This document shows positions 1 through 9,036 of a stretch of 64,000 nt of DNA, piece after piece. The notes beneath the pieces are model-generated. The model was given only the letters and a program-made list of their open reading frames with translations, had not been told where the DNA came from and made no database searches. Source of the stretch: Anaeramoeba flamelloides. Lineage: Eukaryota > Metamonada > Anaeramoebidae. The translations under genes were made by a program, and so were the position numbers. Location: positions 2,847,501 to 2,911,500 of the forward strand of contig JANTQA010000036.1 of the NCBI GenBank assembly GCA_027625915.1. The letters are read 5' to 3'. The number at the start of each line of letters is the position of its first letter. Positions within the stretch are counted from its first letter, which is position 1.

Positions 1-520
1 CTGATTGAAACTAATTAATAAATAAATTTTCTTAAAAATTGAAAAAATCAAATTCGGATGGCTATATTGAGAAAAACAACAATGTTAGTTTTGAACTTCT
101 GCTGGCATTTGATTAATAAATAGGAAACAATTTTCACTTCATTTTCAATACTTTATTTTTAGAAACCAAGTCCTAAAATGAAGTAGGTTGGTATTTGTGG
201 TCTCTATTTGAAAAAGGAAAAGAAAATGAAGTGGAAAATTTTTCACATTTATTAACCAAATACCAAGATCAAAGATCGAATAGAATTGCAATAGAAATCA
301 ATATGATTTCTCAACAATCTTTACTTGGTTTCAATAACCTTAGAATAACACTTTTTTACCAAGTGACTATTGATCTTGCAATAAGAAAAATTTTTGCAAC
401 TGAATGAGGTTTTAAAAAAAAATCAAAAAAAAAAATGTGTAAAAAATGTGCAAAAAATGATTTCAATTTTTAAAATTTCCAAAATTAAATTTTTCTTATA
501 ATTTCTCCATGTAAGCAATT
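1..520 (+). repeat. Dispersed repeat R1, copy 1 (cut by window edge)
   Basis: This stretch is similar along most of its length to 33670-34290 (same strand) and, reversed, to about 40040-40460. Shared blocks include GGTATTTGTGGTCTCTATTT and the phrase around 360-390 ending in TTGATCTTGCAATAA. A short open frame at 195-407 is not kept open in the other copies, so I do not call it a gene. The family is unidentified and no terminal repeats were seen, because the left end lies outside the window. Confidence 0.65.
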
Positions 521-574
521 TAAACACATGTATTTAACCCATTACAACTGGGCCCCCTTTGACTGAAAAATAAA

Positions 575-776
575 CTCTTTCAAAAATTGTGACTCACCTA
601 AAATAATAAATTGAAAAAAAAAAATTATCCTTTAGTATACAAGAACAATTAATAACTAAATATGATTTGTAATTCACTTTTAAGTCATTTTAAATCTATA
701 AAAGCCTGATATATTAAATATTAAAAAAAATAAAACCAAAAATAAAAAAAAAGTGAGTCACAATTTTTGAAAAGAG
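575..776. mobile_element. Short MITE with about 25-bp inverted ends
   Basis: The left end reads CTCTTTCAAAAATTGTGACT and the right end is its near-perfect reverse complement, closing at about 776. The 200-bp interior is A/T rich and has no open frame. This is the architecture of a non-autonomous DNA transposon. No other copy was recognised in the window. Confidence 0.6.
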
Positions 777-935
777 CATTACGGATTTTTTATTACTGAA
801 CTTTCACTGAAAAAAAGTTGAATAACAAGATTTTTTATAATTAAATCCATTTTCAAAGACATTACATAGTCGAAATTTTCTTAGTGATTATTTTTCTTTT
901 CGAAGATCTTTTTTTTTTTTTTCGAAGATCTTTTA

Positions 936-972
<37 letters not shown>

Positions 973-1174
973 AAAACAAAAAGAAAAAAAAAAAGAAAAA
1001 GAAAAACAAAAATTTGAAAAAGCAAAACTAAAATTTGCAAAATTAGAAAAAATGATTCTCATCCAAAAATTTAAAAATATTTTTTGTAAAGAATACTGCA
1101 ATAAACCCTCAAAACAACTCCCATTAACATTAAAAAGTGAGTTAAAATATATGAAAAATAGTTTAGTTTATTTG

Positions 1175-1207
<33 letters not shown>

Positions 1208-2413
1208 ATTCCAATTTAAAATTTTTAAGACAGTAAAATTCAATTTAATAAAAAAAATCTTCTTTAATCAATGTAAAATAATCTAACTGAAATACTAAAA
1301 TTAGAATAACAAAGTAATTGAAATTTGAACAATTATTTATCATTTATTATATCCCTACAAAACAAAAATTAAATATTTTCTAAAGTAATAAATTATTAGT
1401 GTGCTAAAAATTTTAGAGAGAGCAAAACAAAAAAAAAAGATTTGAAATTTGTTTACATTTCAGAAGGAAATATTAATCAATAAATGGCAAGATACAGTCA
1501 TCTAATTTTATTTGAAAATTTCTATTTATAAGAACTTGACTATAACTAAATACCAATGATTAGAAAAAATTTCGATCAAACTAAATAAGAAAATTATATT
1601 AGAAAAAAAATTTGAAATGAAAAACAAAAAACTAAAAGACGAAAAAATGATTTTCAATTTTTTAAAAAATCCAAAATTATTTCCAAATGAATGAATGACT
1701 ATTATCGTGATTTTTTTTATGGTTTTAAACTATTCCAAAAATTTTTAAGTTTGAATTTCTTAGAAAAAAGGAAGGAAATTTTCATATATCCGAGGAGAAA
1801 ATAGCCCTTAAGTAAACATTCCTCCAATACATCTGAAATATACAATAAAATTGTTTAATATAAATATTAATTTAAATAATTATGATCCTTTATTGAATAA
1901 TTAAAATACATTTTCATGACAAAAATGAGATTGATTTTTGAATAAGTTATTCTGTAAAATCTCACTAACCACAAAATTCTCATAAAGTGTTGTATTTATG
2001 TATTTGGAAATTATTAAATTTTTGATAAATAAAATAAAAAATTTTAAAAATTTTTCTTGTTTGGTGTCACAATAATCCAATAAAAATAAAACAATTTTTT
2101 TTTTTATTGTTTGTTCTTTTCTTTCAATAAAAAAAAATTGTGAAAAGAAAAATTCAAAAAGAGATCAATGAAAATTGATTACCAAAAATTAATAGAGTTT
2201 TAAAAAAAAATTATTACAAAGAACCCTCTTTAAAAAAAGGTTCAGACTAGTATTCAAATCGACAACCATTTCTTGCTATCTTTCAACTTTTTTCAAAAGA
2301 AAAAAGGAAAAGAATAAAAAAGTCGGATCAAAAAATTCCACAACCCAAACAAGAAAAAAAAAAAAAAAAAAAAGAGAAAAATATTTCCGTTATTAAAATT
2401 GTTTCAATAGAAT
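777..2413. other. Intergenic DNA, simple sequence only
   Basis: No gene is supported here. The stretch holds a repeated TTTTCGAAGATC block at about 897-937, a run of roughly 30 A residues at 938-970 followed by AAAAAG-type repeats, and a (TA)n microsatellite at about 1178-1205. The open frames across 862-1219 are translations of these A/T tracts on both strands. Confidence 0.6.
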
Positions 2414-3325
2414 CTAGATCTCAATTTTTTGGATCACAGACAACTGTCTTTGGGAAATGTTGAGGAGTTGTTTATCTTTTTCGTTTCTGTTTTTTATGGT
2501 ATCTAGGATTTGGACTCCTTTTTCCATTCTGCTGATAAACTCTTTACATTGCTGTTGCGCAATATAATCAATTTTTTCACCGTTAAGATATATCTTTTCA
2601 TGTATGCATTTGGAACAGAGCAATTTGTGTCGTTGGGTATTTAGCTGTTTGTACTCAACTTTTACATCATTTCTTTCCTTCTCAATTTTGTGAAATTGCT
2701 GTTCAAGCCTATCAAGCTTTGTTTGCTTTTTACTAATTCGCCTTCGCAATAAGTCGATGATCTTCCTTTGTGATTGATTAGAATTGGGAAGCATACTACT
2801 TTGCCGATTTCTTTTGCTGATGGGTGTGCTTTTCTGGCTAGGAAACGAGGAACTTCTCGTGGCTGGGGATTTTTTTATTTTTAATTCATCTTTTTTAATT
2901 TTGGAATTCTTTTTGTTGTCCTTTTTAGATCCCTTTTTGGAATTTTTTTTTTTTGTTTTTTTTTTTTTGTCTTTTTGTGGAGAAATAGGAATAATTTTTT
3001 GACTAATTTCTTTGTTATGCTTTTTTGCTTTTGAAACAGGCCGAAATTTTCTTTGTCTGTAAAGTGGTAGATCGTTTCTTATCTCAGAATCAGATGTGTT
3101 GGTGGTTTTTTCTTTTGATCCGCTTTTCAAAATTTTGTTTTTGGATTTTTTGTTTTTCTTATTTTGTGAAGTGTGAGTCTTTTCTTTTTGTTTTTGTTTT
3201 TTGTCTTTCTTTTTGCCTTTTCCGTTGTCTTTTCTTTTGCTTGTTTTTTTGGAATGGTTTTTTTTTGTAATTTTCAAATCCTTATCTTGAGAGAAATTTT
3301 CTTGTGTTAAGGTTGCAATTGACAT
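2414..3325 (-). CDS. Lysine-rich protein with C-terminal coiled coil
   Basis: Single open exon of 303 residues from ATG at 3325 to TAG at 2414-2416. Residues about 15-185 are low complexity and dominated by Lys, Ser and Asn, as in a disordered nucleic-acid-binding or scaffold region. Residues about 185-300 change to a heptad-like pattern (LLRRRISKKQTKLDRLEQQF and onward), a predicted coiled coil with a CSKC pair near residue 238. GC content is higher than in the flanks and codon use looks coding. I recognise no family. A CAG just before the ATG could be a splice acceptor, so an upstream exon cannot be ruled out. Confidence 0.7.
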   Translation of the reverse strand: MSIATLTQENFSQDKDLKITKKNHSKKTSKRKDNGKGKKKDKKQKQKEKTHTSQNKKNKKSKNKILKSGSKEKTTNTSDSEIRNDLPLYRQRKFRPVSKAKKHNKEISQKIIPISPQKDKKKKTKKKNSKKGSKKDNKKNSKIKKDELKIKKSPATRSSSFPSQKSTPISKRNRQSSMLPNSNQSQRKIIDLLRRRISKKQTKLDRLEQQFHKIEKERNDVKVEYKQLNTQRHKLLCSKCIHEKIYLNGEKIDYIAQQQCKEFISRMEKGVQILDTIKNRNEKDKQLLNISQRQLSVIQKIEI

Positions 3326-3972
3326 CCAACTGGTTGAGTTTGTTTTTTTAGAAAGAGTAAAAGAGTTTTTGTCTTGTATGAAAAGTGTTCAAAATTTGTG
3401 ATAAGACTGGAAATTAAAATTTTCTTTTTTTTATTCTCTTTGAAAAATATTTGATAAAAAATGGAATTATTTTTTTCCAGAATCAGGTTGAAACATATTA
3501 AAAGTTTCAAATTGTTGTGAAAATATATTCAAAATAACTGGTAAGTTGATTACTTTGGATCACTTTTTGTAATTAAGATTTGTTTTCGACATTGTGATTC
3601 TTTCATGTGAATAATTGATTGACTATTATTTTCCAATTAAAAAATGAAAATTTTAATTTCATTTTCCAAAATCTTTTTCTAGTTTCTAAGTTGAAGAAAA
3701 TCCAAAGATCTTTACATGTCATTAGAAATGATATTTTTAGGCAATAAATTAAACTTTCTTTTTAAACCCTAAGACAAATTTTTTCCTCTTCTAATTTGGT
3801 TGTAGCAGTTATAATTAATATTCATTTTGGAACTTGAAATAAAAATTGTCATTTATTAATTGGAAAATAACGGTAATTGTACAGAATTGTAAACACGTTT
3901 GGTATTGGAAACCACAAATCCAAATTTAACTTATTTTTCAACTAGTATCAATTAAATGTTAAACATTTGATC
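3326..3972. other. Upstream region, nothing recognised
   Basis: A/T-rich DNA between the lysine-rich gene, for which it is upstream, and the LINE insertion. It presumably holds the promoter, but no distinct motif stands out. Confidence 0.4.
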
Positions 3973-3991
3973 TAAAAAAACATTTATCTTT

Positions 3992-5362
3992 CTTTTTTTT
4001 TTTATTATTCTTTAAGGGGGGAGTTATTAACCCCTCTTGTGTGCCTGAATTCCTAAATAAAAATTTAGGAATCTTATTAAAGACTCAAAGATAAGTTTAT
4101 TATCCACTAAGGCTAATAAACTTGATGAATCTTTTTTTATAATAATATTTTCAATATTATTATTTTTTAATATATTAGATATATTTAATTTTTTTTAATT
4201 CAGATATCCAGATTTTGCGATTATTTTCATAGGCTGAGCAATTTCATAGAAAATGGTCCAAATCTTCAATGATATCTAAATTATTTATTTTTTTACATAT
4301 CTCACAATATTTTGATCTATTTTTATTCATAACATAAGAGTATCTATTTAAATAATTTGTAAAATTTCTGAGTTTTAAAATTGAAGTTGAACCCTTCGAT
4401 TTTAAATATCTTTCTTTTTTGTTTATTGTGTTATTTATTTGGATAATTTTTAAATATTTTTGAGGAGTGTAGTAGAGTGCCTAGCTTTTCCAAAATTTAA
4501 AAGAATTGAGTAAAATCTTAGATTTTACTCTATTCTTTTGAATTCTGGAAAAGCTAACGGCGGTTTTTTTTATTTTAAGAAATAAATTGAAAATTTCTGA
4601 AATTTTGGGTTTATTTCTCAAATTAAAAAAAACCTAACGACATTTCCAGCTTGAGTTATTTTCTAATTGATTAATTCCGAATTTATCCAATTCAATTTCC
4701 AATTCTTTTAAGTTATTTGATTACCAGTTAATATTTTCAAATTCTTTTTCTCTAAAAGGTAGATAATTAATTAATTCATCAAAACCAAGGGTTTTTAATT
4801 TTTGTATTAATTTAAATCTTCTTTTATATATTGTTATTCACACAGGATCAATTTTTGCTTCATTTTTATAAATAAGCCTGGGAGAGTGTGGGTTAATTAA
4901 TAAAAATTTTGTAATTTTTTTATTAATACAAGTATCAATATCTTTAAAATCTGTTTTTGTTAAATCAAATATTTCTAATCCATATAATAGTTGACTAGGT
5001 AATACAGCTTTAAAAAACTTAATTTTTAATCCATTAGAAAAATTTTTTTGTTGTAAGATATTAATTAACTTTTTGAAATTGGTCTTAACTTTCTCAAGGT
5101 TAAACCTTGAATGAGTTTTTTTATCCAGCCAAATACCAAGATATAAACTTTTCTTTGGAATTAAAGTTTTTTTAGTTTTATCACTATTTGGATTCATTCA
5201 GAAATCTTTTATAATTTTAAAGATTTTTTCTAGTTGAAAATTTATTTCTGTCAATGATCCTTTCATAAGTAAAATTAGATCATCTGCAAACATCTGAATA
5301 TGTATTGCTAATGTTTTAATTTTTTCTAAGAGAAAATGAGAAGTTTTCTAAGAGAAAAAGAG
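3992..5362 (-). mobile_element. LINE copy A, 5'-truncated, with target-site duplication
   Basis: Non-LTR retrotransposon fragment on the minus strand. In minus orientation it has a reverse-transcriptase box QMFADDLILLM near 5290-5265, then YLGIWLDKK and QLLYGLEIFDL (5197-4838). A linker ends near 4640 and two tandem hairpins follow at 4639-4481. Last comes a zinc-knuckle-like C-terminus, KYCEIC then DHFL and NCSAYENNR, near 4310-4220, and an A-rich tail next to 3992. The 19-mer TAAAAAAACATTTATCTTT flanks it on both sides (3973-3991 and 5363-5381), the expected product of target-primed insertion. It has several stops and frame breaks and lacks the 5' half, so it is inactive. The intact duplication suggests a fairly recent insertion. 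Confidence 0.88.
4481..4639 (-). repeat. Tandem hairpin pair inside LINE A
   Basis: Two adjacent foldbacks. The first (4481-4557) pairs CTAGCTTTTCC with GGAAAAGCTAACG around a stem containing AAAAGAAT and ATTCTTTT. The second (4558-4639) pairs GGTTTTTTTTATTTTAAGAAA with its complement and ends in CCTAACG (quoted arm begins GGTTTTTTTTATTTT). The tips share CTAG or GTTAG. Equivalent modules occur in the other LINE copies and at 38232-38392. Confidence 0.75.
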
Positions 5363-5489
5363 TAAAAAAACATTTATCTTTTTGTTTTTAAAAAATTTCG
5401 ATATTATTTGGGTTTTTTGTATCTCAAACATGGACCCACCTAAAGAAATTATTTGTTGGGAATAGTTGATTAGAATTCAAAATAAGTTG

Positions 5490-5936
5490 CAAATAAAATA
5501 CGCCAAATTCCAAAAATAGGGGCAGATTTTTCATCAGAAAAAATTTGTTGAATTGTTTTTTTTTAAAAATTATAATGTCTTTTACTAAAGTGTTAAGAGA
5601 TAATAATCGATATAGATTAATAAATAAAAAAATACTGTTCAACCATTTTAGTTTTTGAACAATAAATGACGAAAAGAAAAAAATAATAAAAATCGCCACT
5701 AATTTTGAAATTTGGTTTATATTTCAAAATAATTGTTCCAATAAAAATCAAATTTTGAAAATAAATATTTTTATAAATTGAAGTTATCTATTAGAATAAA
5801 AAAATTACTATTTTAATATTCAGTTCTATAAAATAGAAATATTTGTTTTCCATCTCAATATAAAATAAAAAAAAAGTAAAAAAAAAAAGATAAAAAAAAT
5901 TGGGTCATTTATTATGAAATTTAGTTTATATAAAAA
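5490..5936 (+). mobile_element. MITE family M4, fullest copy
   Basis: Starts near GCCAAATTCCAAAAATAGGG and ends near TTATTATGAAATTTAGTTTA, imperfect inverted ends. Most of it matches 8567-8937 in reverse orientation, and its first half matches 13012-13250. The midpoint sequence near 5700-5722 also resembles a terminal end, so the short 235-bp form may be a separate unit or a deletion derivative. The short open frame on the minus strand (5424-5699) is not conserved. Non-autonomous; superfamily uncertain. Confidence 0.6.
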
Positions 5937-7189
5937 TTATGAGCAATTTTTTAAAGAAAATCACAAAAGAAAGACTATCATCAAGACTTCTATGAATCAA
6001 AAAAAAAAAATGGGTATGACAATAGAATCAATTTCTCAAAAAAAGAAGGGTAGTTCTATAGAATTCTTGTAATTTTATGATAACTGATTGTTAAAATATA
6101 TTATTAGTGTCAGTTTTTATCAATGAACATTTGATAACAAAGTTCAATAAGAGATTAATTAGATCTTTAAAGATATCTTTTTTTATTTTTTTTTTGATTT
6201 GGAAGTAATCTTCTTGTTATGATCTGAGTTTAGTTGAGAAGAACGAAAAATTGAGATTGTTCGAAGTGATATAAGATGATATCCATGAGTTCATTCGAAC
6301 TCCTCAATATTATCTTTGTACCAGAACAATCTCATTATTTTGAGTCTGGAAGGGAATCCCAAAATGAGCCAATATAAAAGATGATTGTTGAACTAATGAA
6401 ACAATATGAGAGGCTCTTTATTTTCGGAACTCAGAATCTAACTCGTTGAAACAAAAAACAAACCAAACATATTTTAACCAAAATAAAAAATTAATTTGTT
6501 ATTTTTTAATGAAAATTTGAAGAACTTACTCTTCAAAGACCTTACCCCCCCAATGAAGTTAAAGAAAAAATTGAAGTTAAATTTTAAATTTTCATCATTT
6601 AAGACAAAACTTGGTTTAAATTTTACAGAGAATAACTAGATCATCTATCCTTTCAATGAGATCTATTTATCCTTTTTTATTCCCCGTTTGTCTGCCAATT
6701 CTTGAAAACATTCCAACTCCAAAATCTCCACGCACCTGGTGTTCTTAACAATGAATAATTTTGAACATTCCTCGAAAATTTCTTTAATTGACATAGTTCA
6801 AAAAAAAGTTTTGATTTTTTTTTTTTTTAAATTTATAATTTATTCTTTTTTTACTTTCAAAATCTTTTATTAATGTTCGAGATTCTCTCTTTTTTTGAAG
6901 AAAAAAAAGAGAGAAAATCAAATATTTTTTTTTTTTAAATGATATTGATTTCTTTCCAAGCAAAAACGCTGTTTAAATAAATGTTTATCTTTAGACATTT
7001 GTTTCAAACAAGGAAATAGAATTTATATATTTACTACATTTCCCAAATTAACAAGCACCTTTTTTTTTTAGTTTTTCTTGAACAAGTATTTTGGTTACTT
7101 GGAACAAAATATGGGTTCAATTGAGTTGAAATTGAGACACTCACAAATATCACTGCTATCAATTAAAAAATGTAGCAAATTTTTTTTAA
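5937..7189. other. Intergenic DNA with a GC-richer patch at 6215-6440
   Basis: No open frame of note. About 6215-6440 is richer in G and C than its surroundings and contains short inverted pairs such as GAGATTGTTC (about 6251) with GAACAATCTC (about 6324) and a TTTTGAG...CCCAAAATG foldback. It could be a structured RNA, a decayed element or a remnant exon. I cannot choose among these from sequence alone. Confidence 0.35.
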
Positions 7190-7361
7190 GGGACTAATCT
7201 CTATTAAAATTTTTTACCTATATTTAATAGAGATAGAGAAAATTAATTATCAATTACTTAGATTTTAAAACCCCTGTTTATTTTCAATATTAAACTTATT
7301 TCTAGATACGGAATTCTTATTTAGAAATTGGCCAAAAAAAAAAATAATAGAGATAAGTCCC
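7190..7361. mobile_element. 172-bp MITE flanked by TTAA
   Basis: Inverted ends GGGACTAATCTCTATTA and TAATAGAGATAAGTCCC are directly flanked by TTAA on both sides (7186-7189, 7362-7365). TTAA targeting with G/C-run ends is the habit of piggyBac-type elements. The interior is non-coding. Confidence 0.6.
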
Positions 7362-7783
7362 TTAAGGTAATGTTAAATAACTTTTTATATCATATTTAAA
7401 GACATTTTTATTACTAAAATACTTCTTATTTTACTGTTGTTTGAATTGGAAATAAGAAGATCAGAAAATTTTCAACTTTGCATAATAATACAAGGAATTC
7501 TCAAAATCTTTTCACATTAACTACAATACCATCTTAAACTTTTAAGGGGGCAAATTTCTTTCTTATCTTTTGTTATCAAAAATTATTTACTAAAAATTTC
7601 ACAAAAAAGTTTATTTTTATAAAAAAATAAATAGCACAAATATAATAAAGATTGTCAAAGAATTATTATCATTTAAATTATGAAAACACTGAAATATTTT
7701 TAAAAATTTTCAAATATAAAAATAGAAATATGCATGTGATGCACGATAATGAAACCCATTTGAAGAAATAATTCTAAGTAAGG

Positions 7784-8979
7784 TTAATGATGTTCAATTT
7801 TTTTTATCTTAGATTTGTTGAACTTCTCCATTTTCGCCTCTTGTAGCCATTCGACAAATTCGTCAATTAATACTGGATAAGCTTCGAAAGGATCATAGTC
7901 TTCAATAGTTTTCACATTTTTAGAAAAAAATAATATATTCCTCCAAACATCTAGGCTGATAGTTTTATGTTTATTTTTTCCAAGTTTTAAGAATTCACAC
8001 CATTTCTCTAAAAGTTGAAATTTCTGATTCAAAATTAATTTCCATAAAATAATCGAAATATCAATTGAAACTATTGTTTAATGTTTTTTTTTTTTTTTTT
8101 TTTTTTTTGAAATAATGAAGAAAACGAAATTATGTTTAGAAATTATACAGTGATTATATATATATATATATATATATATATCTAAGAATCTTTTATTTTA
8201 TTTTATTAATTTCGGATAATTAACAATATTAAAATTTTAATGACAACAGATAAAAAATATTGATTAAATTATCTTTTCATTCAGATGTGGATCATTGTCA
8301 TTTTTTTTTTTTTATTTCTTACTGAAGTTATTAAAGATTTTTGAAAATATTAAAAAAATATTATAATCTAGAAATTCACCATAACCAAAAAAAGGTTTGT
8401 AAAAAAATTATGTAAAATTAAGTTTTAATTTATTCTTAAAAAAAACTGACTTAAAAATTCAATAAACATAAATATATCGGCTATAATCCAAATTTCAAAA
8501 TTAGTTAAACTTTATTATCATTATTATTATTATTTTTCATTTGTCTTTCAAAAAATAAAATGATTACTCTATATTTTTATTTATTCATCTAAACTAAATT
8601 TCATAATAAATGGCTCAATTTTTTTTTTATTTTTTTTATTTTTTTTTACTTTTTTTTATTTTTATTTTTGATGAAAAACAAATATTTCTAGTGTATAGAA
8701 CTGAATATTAAAAAGGCAATTTTTTTTTATTATAATAAATAACTACAATTTATAAAAATATTTATTTTCAAAATGTGATTTTTAATGGAACAATGATTTT
8801 GAAATGGAGTTTATATTGGTTATTATCTCAAAAAAATTTAGTAAAATACATTATTATTCAAAAAAAAAAAAACAATTAAACAAATTTTTTTCTGATGAAA
8901 AAGATGCCCCCTATTTTTTAAATTTAGCTTGTTTCAAAGAAATGGATTGTAGTTTGTTATCTCTGTTTATTTAGTTGGT

Positions 8980-9036
<57 letters not shown>

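Noticed and set aside
884-1219. Lysine-rich 111-codon frame
   Set aside because: A translation of poly(A) and (TA)n simple sequence; the opposite strand is equally open.
4180-5260. TGA read as tryptophan in the LINE (HFL-TGA-NC, DF-TGA-MNP)
   Set aside because: Other copies have GGA or AGA at aligned sites, host genes contain no in-frame TGA, and the intact Tc1 transposase ends in TGA. Ordinary decay explains it.
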